The position numbers and the translations under genes were made by a program. DNA of 13,548 nucleotides, from positions 1 through 13,548 of the forward strand of contig NZ_DASWSJ010000064.1 of NCBI RefSeq assembly GCF_036402745.1. Reading direction: 5' to 3'. This stretch comes from Actinophytocola sp036402745 (GTDB lineage Bacteria > Actinomycetota > Actinomycetes > Mycobacteriales > Pseudonocardiaceae). Each line of letters starts with the position of its first letter. Positions within the stretch are counted from its first letter, which is position 1. Shown here piece after piece: positions 1 to 5,819 of this stretch. The notes under the pieces were generated by a model. That model made no database searches. It saw only the letters and a list, made by a program, of their open reading frames with translations, and had not been told where the DNA came from.

Positions 1-178
1 GCACGTCGAGCGCTTCTTCCGCGATGCGAACCACATCTACGCGCCGGCCGGCACCTCGGACGTCCAGCGGCTGCGGCTGGCTGAGGTGGCGTTGGGCACG
101 TACCAGGAACAGTGGTCCGCGCGTTTCGCCGACCAGCTCAGATCCAGCAGCGCCCTGCTGCGAGCCGCCGGCGACTAA
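1..178 (+). CDS. Acyl-CoA dehydrogenase-like protein, C-terminal end (partial)
   Basis: Reading in frame from base 2, the sequence encodes 58 residues up to the TAA at 176-178. The start lies outside the window. The fragment contains FFRDANHIYAPAGTSDVQRL, which fits the C-terminal helix region of flavin-dependent acyl-CoA dehydrogenases: an Arg-Asp pair, then the G-T-S-(E/D)-x-x-R signature whose backbone lies near the FAD and active site in this family. Here Asp replaces the usual Glu of GTSE. It would oxidise an acyl thioester at alpha-beta, or act as a related flavin monooxygenase-like member; the fragment cannot separate these. It converges with the conservon on the other strand and has no evident link to it. 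Confidence 0.7.
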   Translation, partial: HVERFFRDANHIYAPAGTSDVQRLRLAEVALGTYQEQWSARFADQLRSSSALLRAAGD

Positions 179-187
179 GGCCGGCTC

Positions 188-203
188 CCGACAGCGTTGT
201 CGG
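188..203. terminator. Short hairpin between convergent genes, possible bidirectional terminator
   Basis: CCGACA (188-193) and TGTCGG (198-203) form a perfect 6-bp stem around a 4-base loop. It sits in the 66-bp gap between the stop of the dehydrogenase-like gene and the stop of the GAF gene. There is no clear T-run on either side, so it would be a modest terminator at best. Confidence 0.4.
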
Positions 204-244
204 AACGCATACAGGGCGGTACCCGGCGATCTCTGCGACGGGCG

Positions 245-814
245 TTAACGCTGTTCCCGTCGGTGGATCAGGTCCTCGACCTCGGCCGCCATCGACTTGA
301 TCAGCGCAAGGCCCGGACGGCCCCAGTTGCTCTCCTGGGTGGAGACGACACAGATCGTGCCGAGAGCGGTCCCGGTCCGGTCTATCAGCGGGGCGCCCAT
401 GTAGGCACGTACGCCGATCGAGTTGACCACCGGGTTGACCGCGAACCGCGGGTAGGCGCACACGTCGTCGAGGACCAGCGCCTTGCGCCGCACCACGACG
501 TGCGGGCAGTAGCCGTCGCTGCGGGACATCGTCCTGCCCGGCGTGGCCCGAGAGGACGACTGGGCGGCCTCCAGGGCGTCGGCCTTCGTGCTGGACGGAC
601 CGTAGAGACCGGCGAAGTACTGCTCCTCCTCGCCGATGAAGTTGACCATCGCGTAGGGGGCGCCGGCGGCCTCCGCCAGCCTGGCGGCGAACGCGTCGAA
701 CTCCGGGTCCGGCTTGTTGCCCAGCCCGAGCGCCTGCAGGCGGGCGACTCGCTGGGGGATCTCGGGATCGTGCGGCGCGGTCAGCAGTCGCGGGTCGATG
801 ATGTCGTGGTTCAT
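245..814 (-). CDS. GAF-domain protein, last gene of the conservon
   Basis: A 189-residue soluble protein with a single GAF-type sensory domain over about residues 40-185. Visible features are the APYAMVNFIGEEEQYF strand with its acidic turn, a YCPHVV segment, and the closing APLIDRTGTALGTICVV strand pair typical of GAF folds. The start is the ATG at 814, which overlaps the TGA of the GTPase gene as ATGA, so the two are translationally coupled; longer upstream reading in this frame has no codon logic. GAF domains bind small molecules (cyclic nucleotides, haem, bilins, aromatic acids) or mediate dimerisation; the ligand here cannot be read. No DNA-binding, kinase or diguanylate-cyclase domain is attached, so it probably works with the kinase, roadblock and GTPase proteins as an add-on sensor. 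Conservons often carry a cytochrome P450 at this place instead. Confidence 0.85.
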   Translation of the reverse strand: MNHDIIDPRLLTAPHDPEIPQRVARLQALGLGNKPDPEFDAFAARLAEAAGAPYAMVNFIGEEEQYFAGLYGPSSTKADALEAAQSSSRATPGRTMSRSDGYCPHVVVRRKALVLDDVCAYPRFAVNPVVNSIGVRAYMGAPLIDRTGTALGTICVVSTQESNWGRPGLALIKSMAAEVEDLIHRREQR

Positions 815-1431
815 GGGTGGCTCCGGATCCTGTGGACGGGGGCGGCGGTCCCGGCGAGGCGGAACGTCGCGAGGACGGATTCGAGCAGGGTGATGAGTAC
901 CTCGCTCGCCGAGCGGATCGTGCGAGCGTCGCACCGCACCAGCGGTACGTGTGGCTTGAGGGCGAGCGCGCGCCGCACATCGGCGTCGTCATAGCGGTAG
1001 GCGCCGTCGAACTCGTTGAGAGCGACAAGGAACTTGATGCCGCGCCGCTCAAAGAACTCGACCGCGCCGAAGCAGTCCTGCAGCCGGCGGGTGTCAGCCA
1101 GCACCACCGCGCCCAGGGCGCCGCGGGACAACTCGTCCCACATGAACCAGAAGCGGTCCTGGCCGGGGGTGCCGAAAAGGTAGAGCACCAGGTTCTTGTC
1201 CGGAAAGGAGATGCGGCCGAAGTCCATCGCGACCGTGGTGGTCGACTTGCCTTCGACGCCGGTCACGCTGTCGGTGCCGACACTGGCCGAGGTCAGCGTT
1301 TCCTCGGTGGTGAGCGGCTCGATCTCACTCACGGCGCCAACGAAGGTCGTCTTGCCCACGCCGAAGCCGCCTGCGATGAGTATCTTGACCTGGATGGGAA
1401 ACGCCTCAGAAAATCCGTCGGAGGCCATCAA
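811..1431 (-). CDS. cvnD: Conservon small GTPase (CvnD-type, Ras-like)
   Basis: A 206-residue Ras/MglA-like P-loop GTPase. G1/P-loop is GGFGVGKTT at residues 21-29, G3 is FGTPGQDRF at 86-94, and the guanine-specificity motif is NEFD at 139-142 (N and D kept, K replaced by E, common among conservon GTPases). The Thr-rich stretch around 41-66 is the switch I region. In the family it cycles at the membrane with the kinase-like CvnA, roadblock CvnB and DUF742 CvnC, in an arrangement likened to eukaryotic GPCR/G-protein signalling. It starts 26 bp inside the end of the DUF742 gene, the usual strong overlap in conservons. Two ATG codons stand in tandem at the start (1431 and 1428), so the true N-terminus could be one residue shorter. 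Confidence 0.95.
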   Translation of the reverse strand: MMASDGFSEAFPIQVKILIAGGFGVGKTTFVGAVSEIEPLTTEETLTSASVGTDSVTGVEGKSTTTVAMDFGRISFPDKNLVLYLFGTPGQDRFWFMWDELSRGALGAVVLADTRRLQDCFGAVEFFERRGIKFLVALNEFDGAYRYDDADVRRALALKPHVPLVRCDARTIRSASEVLITLLESVLATFRLAGTAAPVHRIRSHP

Positions 1432-1786
1432 TCACCGCCTCCAGTACTGCTGGGTCGTTGGAATAGGAATCGCTCGGCGGAAATCGTGCGATCACTGCTC
1501 CCAGTTCTATGAGGTCGGACAACAGAACCTTGGTCACCGTGACGGGACGGCGCAGGTGCGCCGCCACCTCGGCGACGGAGGTGGGTGACTGGCACAGTCG
1601 CAGCGCCTGGGCGTGCGCGATCCCCAACTGGTCGGGGCCGACCATCCCGTGGCCCGTCGCCCGGACCAGGGACAGGAGATCCAGCGGCGTGCTGGGTTGG
1701 GTTCGCCCACTGGTCACGGCGTACGGACGCACGCCGAACAGGTCGGGGTCCCCATCGGGGTCCTCGTCCGTACCGACCACCGTCAC
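1406..1786 (-). CDS. cvnC: Conservon DUF742 protein (CvnC-type)
   Basis: A 126-residue DUF742 protein. The N-terminus carries the family signature V-R-P-Y-A-V-T-S-G-R-T (about residues 19-29). A winged-helix-like region follows: a segment reading SPTSVAEVAAHLRRP, then a helix with KVLLSDLIELGAVIAR. In the family it is thought to be a DNA-binding-like or adaptor protein bound to the conservon complex. Its ATG overlaps the roadblock gene's TGA by 4 bp, and its 3' end overlaps the GTPase gene by 26 bp, so all three should be made in a coupled way. Confidence 0.93.
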   Translation of the reverse strand: MTVVGTDEDPDGDPDLFGVRPYAVTSGRTQPSTPLDLLSLVRATGHGMVGPDQLGIAHAQALRLCQSPTSVAEVAAHLRRPVTVTKVLLSDLIELGAVIARFPPSDSYSNDPAVLEAVIDGLRRIF

Positions 1787-2199
1787 CGAATTCCATTGCT
1801 CGGTTGCGCGACGTGGTAGCGAGTGGGGGTGACCAGAACCGCGGGCACCTGGGTGCAGAGCCGTTGCATCTCGTAGCTCAGGATGCCGGCGTCGACGTCA
1901 CGGGCCGCCAGTACGGTCAGCACGCTACCGGCGCTGGCAGCGGTGACGAAGAGGATGATCTCGTTGAGCTCCGTGATCACCTGGCGGACGCCGTCGACCC
2001 CGTCGTTGCTGAACTTCTTCCCCACCTGGTTCGCCAGCGAGCACATGCTGCTCGCCAGGGCCGCCAGGCGATCCGCGTCATCGATGTCCAATCCGTACCA
2101 GTACTTAGGAATCCCATCGACCGACAGCAGCAGCGCGCTGTGGGTGTTGGGCACTGCCTCGACCAGTCTGCGGAGTAGCCAGTTCAGGTCGTCGGCCAT
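1783..2199 (-). CDS. cvnB: Conservon roadblock/LC7 protein (CvnB-type)
   Basis: A 138-residue roadblock/LC7 domain protein. It opens with DLNWLLRRLVEAVPNTHSA, continues with a GIPKYWYGLDIDDADRLAAL turn, and ends with the SVLTVLAARDVDAGILSYEM strand-helix pair typical of bacterial roadblock proteins next to Ras-like GTPases. In this family it dimerises and is proposed to modulate GTPase cycling (MglB-like GAP role by analogy; not shown for every conservon). The gene starts 16 bp inside the end of the kinase-like gene and overlaps the DUF742 gene by 4 bp. Confidence 0.93.
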   Translation of the reverse strand: MADDLNWLLRRLVEAVPNTHSALLLSVDGIPKYWYGLDIDDADRLAALASSMCSLANQVGKKFSNDGVDGVRQVITELNEIILFVTAASAGSVLTVLAARDVDAGILSYEMQRLCTQVPAVLVTPTRYHVAQPSNGIR

Positions 2200-3902
2200 G
2201 GTGCGGAGTCTCCCTCGCTAGTTCCTTGGTTGGACTGCTGCGGTTCTGCGTCACGGTTCTGTTCGGCCAGCCAGTGTTCGCGTCCCTCCTGAACTGTGGC
2301 CATCAGGCGCGTGTTGTGGCCCGGCATCGGCGTCGGGGGTGCGGGTGGTTCCAGTAGCTCCTCGCGCAGATGGGTGCCACGGCGCTGGGGCAGGGGTGGT
2401 GGCTGGAGGCCGGTCTGCTCGCCGGTGCCGGCGTCGTCGACCTCGACCTCGACCTCGCCGAACCTCCCGGACCGCAGGTCGTCGTAGGACCGGCCCGGAG
2501 CCCGCACAGGTAGCTCCGGCAGTTCGGCTTCCGCGCCGCCACGCTGCTCTCCCCACAAGTCGCGGTCGGCCGGGCTTTCATGCGACTCGGCCCGATGCCG
2601 CCGCCCCGTCGACTGGCCTGGGCGGACAGGACCCAGACCGGGAGCGGCGGCGGGAACCGGTGCGGCGGCGACACGTGCGGCAGTCAGGGGCAGCGGGGCG
2701 GGCGGCTCCGGCGTGGCGGTGACGGCGGTGTGTTCCAGACGCCGCTCCCGACGCACCGGCGGCGGTGGGGTCCGACGCCGGTCTCCCGAGGTCGATTCCG
2801 GCTCGCCGAGCAGGTGATGAGGAATCACGACGGCGGCGGCGACGCCGCCGAAGATGTTCGACTGGAGCCGCACCTTGATGTCGTGCCGTCGAGCGAGCTC
2901 CCGCACGACCGCCAGACCGATACGACCGTCCTGGAGGAGTTCGCTGATATCGATGCGGGTGGAGCCGGCGAGCAGGTGGTTGATTCGTTCGAGATCCTCA
3001 TAGCTCATGCCGAGGCCGCGGTCCTGAACCTCGATGGCGAGGCCGGCGGTGACCTTCTGGGCGCGCACTTCCACCTTCGGTCCGTCCGGCGAGGTGAAGC
3101 GGGTGGCGTTCTCGAGCAACTCGGCGAGAAGATGGATGATCTCGGCGACCGCGTGACCGTGGATCTCGACATCCTCGACCGGCACGATCGCGATCTGCCG
3201 GTAGTGCTCGGCCTCGGACACCGCGGCGAGCAGCACCGCGTACACGCTCACCGGCCTGTTCGAGCGACGCTGCGGCGCCTCTCCGCCGAGGACCGCGAGA
3301 TTCTCGCCCTGGCGGCGCGCGAGGGTGAAGAGGTGGTCGATCTCGTACAGCCCGTCGAGAAGGACGGGGTCTTCGTTCTCCTGCTCGAGCTCGTCGATCC
3401 GCTTGATGGCGCGGTTGATCAGGGACTGCAGGCGTCGGGCCAGCTTGACGAACACCTCTCGTCGCTGGCTGGGATCGTCGCTGATCGCGGAATTGTGTGC
3501 GTCCGGATAGGACCACAGCGGCGCGGGCTGCGGTCGGCGCGCGACCTCGACAACCGACTCGCTCGGCGTAGGCACCGGGTACGGCGGCGCGACGGCGGCG
3601 CCCTGGGGCTGGCGGGTCGCCGGCGCATCGACCGCGCGGGCGGCGGACATCGCTGCCACCAACGCGACCAGGACGGCGATCACGCACCCCCCGACAACGC
3701 ACAACGAGACGACCAACGCTCGAGACTGGTCGGCGGCGATCGCCAGCACCCCCGCGCTGCCGCCCAGAAGCACGACGGCCAGCAGGGACAGTCCGATCTG
3801 CAACAGCCGTGTTTGAAGGCGCCCGATGCCGTCCGAATGATCGTCATGTAGCCGGAGTCCCCATGGCGGGGTAGGTGCCTCAGACGATGGCGAGTCAGAC
3901 AT
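2184..3902 (-). CDS. cvnA: Conservon sensor-kinase-like membrane protein (CvnA-type), short form
   Basis: A 572-residue membrane protein with two adjacent transmembrane helices (about residues 34-56 and 63-86), leaving an external loop of only a few residues. An H-box-like segment follows (YEIDHLFTLARRQGENL, His190), then a GHKL ATPase domain: N-box with E261 and N265, G1 D-R-G-L-G-M around 294-299, G2 G-R-I-G-L-A around 326-331. The last 200 residues are a Pro/Arg/acidic low-complexity tail, including a short acidic E-V repeat encoded by GACCTC-type repeats near 2437-2457. Many CvnA proteins are longer, with an external nitrate/nitrite-type sensor domain; it is absent here, so input is more likely cytoplasmic or via partners. 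I placed the start at the ATG at 3902 because AGGAAGG stands 5 bases before it; an upstream ATG at 3971 in the same frame has no comparable site. Confidence 0.92.
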   Translation of the reverse strand: MSDSPSSEAPTPPWGLRLHDDHSDGIGRLQTRLLQIGLSLLAVVLLGGSAGVLAIAADQSRALVVSLCVVGGCVIAVLVALVAAMSAARAVDAPATRQPQGAAVAPPYPVPTPSESVVEVARRPQPAPLWSYPDAHNSAISDDPSQRREVFVKLARRLQSLINRAIKRIDELEQENEDPVLLDGLYEIDHLFTLARRQGENLAVLGGEAPQRRSNRPVSVYAVLLAAVSEAEHYRQIAIVPVEDVEIHGHAVAEIIHLLAELLENATRFTSPDGPKVEVRAQKVTAGLAIEVQDRGLGMSYEDLERINHLLAGSTRIDISELLQDGRIGLAVVRELARRHDIKVRLQSNIFGGVAAAVVIPHHLLGEPESTSGDRRRTPPPPVRRERRLEHTAVTATPEPPAPLPLTAARVAAAPVPAAAPGLGPVRPGQSTGRRHRAESHESPADRDLWGEQRGGAEAELPELPVRAPGRSYDDLRSGRFGEVEVEVDDAGTGEQTGLQPPPLPQRRGTHLREELLEPPAPPTPMPGHNTRLMATVQEGREHWLAEQNRDAEPQQSNQGTSEGDSAPWPTT

Positions 3903-4379
3903 CGCGTCCTTCCTGTGCAAGGAGGTCGACAGCGGGAAACGACGAGCGTCGAGTCGAAGTACCGTCGCCATCCCGATGCTGCGGGCCGTTGCGGCGGAAG
4001 CATGCTACCGCAGCCGCCACGCCGAATTTTGCGGCCGCCGAGCATGGCGATTCAGGAAATCCGGCGGTTGCCCGGATACGCCGTGACATGCGACGACGGC
4101 GCGGGCACCGCCGCGGTCCAGTCCGATCGGGTATTCGCTCGCCAACTCCACTTCCTTGGCCGATGACAAGAACGGCCCGAGCTGATATGCAGCGAGGGTT
4201 TCGCGGTGCGACAACGGAACGGCAGGAGCATGACGAGTGTGAGCCCGCCGCCTGCGGCGATCAGCGCAGCTGGAACTTTGCTCCGGGACATAGCAGATCC
4301 TGGTCTGGATGTGTTGGTGGGTAAGGGTTGTAGGTCACGGGGTGGCTGATCGTCGGTGTGTCGATGCCGGGAACGAGAC
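3903..4379. other. Intergenic stretch without a convincing gene; upstream region of the conservon
   Basis: About 480 bp of somewhat lower GC than the flanks. It must hold the conservon promoter on the minus strand, but no clean -35/-10 pair is evident. A minus-strand reading at 4291-4052 starts with a hydrophobic segment resembling a signal or anchor (SKVPAALIAAGGGLTLVMLL) and then loses protein-like character, while another minus frame (4214-4005) reads plausibly for a stretch. This could be a decayed secreted-protein gene, but neither piece shows a known domain. I do not call a gene. Confidence 0.3.
3994..4011. promoter_or_regulatory. 18-bp near-perfect palindrome upstream of the conservon
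   Basis: GCGGAAGCATGCTACCGC reads almost the same on both strands: outer GCGG/CCGC, core AGCATGCT, one mismatched pair between them. It lies about 90 bp upstream of the cvnA start, a plausible place for an operator or for a promoter-proximal site of a dimeric regulator. It could also be chance in GC-rich DNA. Confidence 0.25.
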
Positions 4380-4434
4380 GAAGCCCTTGGTAGGACGGCA
4401 ATCGACCAGGATCAACGTCCTACCCAAGGGCTTC
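4380..4434. repeat. Inverted repeat (18/19 bp, one bulge) at the head of the IS remnant
   Basis: 4380-4397 (GAAGCCCTTGGTAGGACG) pairs with 4416-4434 (CGTCCTACCCAAGGGCTTC) over the whole length except one extra base, with an 18-base loop. It sits just before the transposase-like reading. It may be part of the IS leader, where such hairpins limit transposase expression from outside transcripts, and could still fold or terminate in RNA entering from the left. Confidence 0.7.
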
Positions 4435-4640
4435 AGCTGCTGTTCTGCCGTGCCGCGCTGCCGTGGTCAGGTCAGACCCTCACCGTCGTGTCGGGTCTGG
4501 TCCGCTCTCACCGCGGGGAGATCGGGTCGCCGTGGCGGGGCGCTGAACCCGGGCCAAGAAGGACGCCAACCGCGCCGGCCGCCTCGCCAAAGCCATCCAC
4601 GTCCTCCAAAAACTACGAAATTGCCGCCGGATGAAAAGGC
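4380..4640 (+). pseudogene. IS5-like transposase remnant, internally deleted and frameshifted
   Basis: The first part, read in the frame of 4431, gives a run like LLFCRAALPWSGQTLTVVSG followed by LVRSHRGEIGSPWRGAEPG. This matches the N-terminal helix-turn-helix opening of DDE_Tnp_4/IS5-type transposases common in actinobacteria (usually LPLSRRTLNxVxGLIRRHR). From about 4556 another frame reads ANRAGRLAKAIHVLQ, the usual C-terminal end of the same family, and the last residues NYEIAAG-stop (to 4634) return to the first frame after a one-base slip in an A-run near 4608-4611. The catalytic DDE core between these parts is missing. The element is therefore dead: N- and C-termini fused by deletion, plus at least one frameshift. 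Exact IS ends could not be placed; the right end may be near the GGCTCACTG at 4638-4646. Confidence 0.65.
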
Positions 4641-4774
4641 TCACTGTCCACGCCGGTTCGGCATGTGCGTTGAATATGCGGTGATTGTGCGCGCCCGTCA
4701 GCGCTCGTCGATAACGTGTAATGGTGGGAAGTGGTTCCGTCCCATAACCGCGGATTGTTTGCGAAAGGAGCGAC
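4641..4774 (+). promoter_or_regulatory. Leader and probable promoter region of the peptide operon
   Basis: This 134-bp, relatively AT-rich stretch separates the IS remnant from the peptide gene and is the only room for a dedicated promoter. TGTAAT at 4717-4722 and GATAAC at 4710-4715 are -10-like; TTGTGC at 4685-4690 is a weak -35, but its spacing to either is not ideal. The ribosome site GAAAGGAG at 4763-4770 is strong. The promoter is placed by context only. Confidence 0.3.
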
Positions 4775-4909
4775 ATGGACATTCAGGCCAATGGGCACCA
4801 GCGCGGCACGATGACCCTCGACGAGCTCAGGGGCGTGGTCGAGGCCCAGGGTGGCGTCGACGTCAAGGACCTGGGCGAGTACGCCGAGAACTGCTGGTCC
4901 GGCTGCTGA
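4775..4909 (+). CDS. 44-residue Cys-containing peptide, candidate RiPP precursor
   Basis: A 44-residue peptide starting at the ATG at 4775, 4 bases after AGGAG, and ending at the TGA at 4907-4909. The first three quarters are charged and helix-prone (TLDELRGVVEAQGGVDVKDL), as in many leader peptides. The C-terminus is AENCWSGC, with Cys40 and the last residue Cys44 in a C-x3-C arrangement around Trp41. There is no signal peptide, transmembrane segment or Gly-Gly cleavage site. It is the first gene of a run of enzyme genes and is followed by a terminator-like hairpin, both typical of RiPP precursor genes. I do not recognise the sequence as a known precursor family (lanthipeptide, lasso peptide, pearlin, mycofactocin, PQQ or methanobactin). 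That the C-terminal residues are the modified core is inference. Confidence 0.75.
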   Translation: MDIQANGHQRGTMTLDELRGVVEAQGGVDVKDLGEYAENCWSGC

Positions 4910-4947
4910 TCCTGGCTTGACGACCGGGCCGGGACACCGGACCGGGG

Positions 4948-4983
4948 TGGAGTCCCGCGCTGTGGTGAATGGGCGGGACTCCA
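4948..4983 (+). terminator. Strong hairpin between peptide gene and enzyme genes (attenuator)
   Basis: TGGAGTCCCGC (4948-4958) and GCGGGACTCCA (4973-4983) form a perfect 11-bp stem with a 14-base loop, followed by a pyrimidine/T-rich tract (4984-5010) with runs such as CTTTCCCT and CATTTTCT. It lies in the 112-bp gap after the peptide gene, far larger than any later gap in the operon. As a partial terminator or 3' stabiliser it would raise the ratio of peptide to enzymes. Full termination would require a second promoter for 5022 onward, and none is obvious. Confidence 0.7.
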
Positions 4984-5021
4984 ATCTTTCCCTGTCATTT
5001 TCTGTGTGTTAGGGGCGGCGT

Positions 5022-5312
5022 GTGGCCGAGGTTGCGCTGACTTTCGATGTGGGCTGTCCGGATCAGCCCGGTGCGGATCCGAATGGTGTGGCCGCGATTG
5101 TCGGCACATTGTCCGAGTGCGGGGTGCGCGCGACTTTCTTCGTGCAGGGCGCCTGGTGCGGGGCGCATCCGGCGCTTGCCCGGCTGATCACTGACGGCGG
5201 CCACCTGCCGACGGCCGGACTCGACCTGCGCCGGCTCGTCACGGTGGACGAACTCGACCTCGGTGTCGTTCGCGCGCTGCCCGACCAGGGCACACCGGCT
5301 CCAGTCAGCTAG
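5022..5312 (+). CDS. Half-length polysaccharide-deacetylase-like protein lacking metal ligands
   Basis: A 96-residue protein read from the GTG at 5022, with AGGGGCGG just upstream. Residues 3-60 follow the start of NodB/CE4 deacetylases: VALTFDVGC (normally TFDDG), then GVRATFFVQGAWCGAHPAL, then DGGH. Catalytic parts are gone: the metal-binding second Asp is Val10, and the H-x3-H ligand motif after GGH reads LPTAGLDL with both histidines lost. The chain stops about where the second half of the roughly 190-residue domain should begin. It therefore cannot be a normal Zn-dependent deacetylase. It keeps clean codon use, a good ribosome site and its place as first gene after the peptide, so it is more likely a maintained binding or scaffold protein than a random fragment. 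A decayed gene remains possible. Cys12, Cys33 and Cys46 are unusual for the family. Confidence 0.75.
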   Translation: MAEVALTFDVGCPDQPGADPNGVAAIVGTLSECGVRATFFVQGAWCGAHPALARLITDGGHLPTAGLDLRRLVTVDELDLGVVRALPDQGTPAPVS

Positions 5313-5324
5313 GGAGGACCCGTC

Positions 5325-5819
5325 ATGGGCTTTCAGGGGATCGAGCACTACGTTCCCGACAGCGTCTACGCGACGCTCGCGCACCGGCTCGCGGACCGCG
5401 ACCCCGCCGAGTTGCGCATACAGACCGAGGAGTGCCTGAAGTTCCTCATCATCGCGTCGGAGACCGATCCGCTGTTCATCCCGATGACGCGCGAGGTCGA
5501 CGAGGTCTGGCACGAGCTGATCCTGCAGACCCACTTCTACGCGGAGCTGTGCCGGCGGCTGCCCGGCGGGCGGTTCATCCACCACCAGTCGCTCGAGCTG
5601 GCGGACTACGCGGCCGGCGGCCATCAGCCCGGCGAGCCCGACAAAAGCGATAAGCCCGACCTGCTCGGCGAGCTGATGTTCTGGTTGCCCGCCTACGTGA
5701 GCCGGTTCGGCGAGTTCACCCCGGAGCGTGCCAGGTACTGGAGTGTCACCCAGTACCTGCACGACATCCACGGCATCTCGCTGGACGCCGTGAACTCCGC
5801 CGCACGCGTGCCGTCCTGA
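5325..5819 (+). CDS. GRDP-like (DUF1399-type) protein with conserved WH and HH motifs
   Basis: A 164-residue soluble protein; ATG at 5325 is 7 bases after AGGGAGG. The middle part, EVDEVWHELILQTHFYAELC (residues 57-76) followed by GGRFIHH (81-87), resembles the plant/bacterial glycine-rich-domain-containing-protein-like family (PF07173 type), which conserves V-D-x-x-W-H, a later Tyr/Cys and an F-x-H-H. Asp59, His63, His70, His86 and His87 are candidates for a metal or active site, but I know of no established biochemical activity for this family. A C-terminal helix region (LMFWLPAYVSRFGEFTPERA and on) is shared with the second copy at 8736-9149. The gene ends in TGATG, coupling it to the aminotransferase gene. 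Function in the pathway is unknown. Confidence 0.7.
   Translation: MGFQGIEHYVPDSVYATLAHRLADRDPAELRIQTEECLKFLIIASETDPLFIPMTREVDEVWHELILQTHFYAELCRRLPGGRFIHHQSLELADYAAGGHQPGEPDKSDKPDLLGELMFWLPAYVSRFGEFTPERARYWSVTQYLHDIHGISLDAVNSAARVPS

Noticed and set aside
197..994. Long plus-strand reading frame opposite the GAF and GTPase genes
   Set aside because: It is antisense to two well-recognised genes, shows no domain-like sequence, and is explained by GC-rich codon bias.
2437..2457. GACCTC repeat as a regulatory or CRISPR-like repeat
   Set aside because: It is a short in-frame codon repeat encoding an acidic E-V stretch in the low-complexity tail of the kinase; no spacer structure.
2580..3851. 423-residue plus-strand frame opposite the conservon kinase gene
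   Set aside because: It mirrors the kinase gene in the complementary frame; composition is charged low-complexity without motifs, while the minus strand has a clear GHKL ATPase.
4309..4920. 203-residue plus-strand frame covering the IS remnant and the peptide gene
   Set aside because: It runs through the peptide gene in another frame and has no consistent protein character; the parts are better explained by the IS remnant and the 44-residue peptide.
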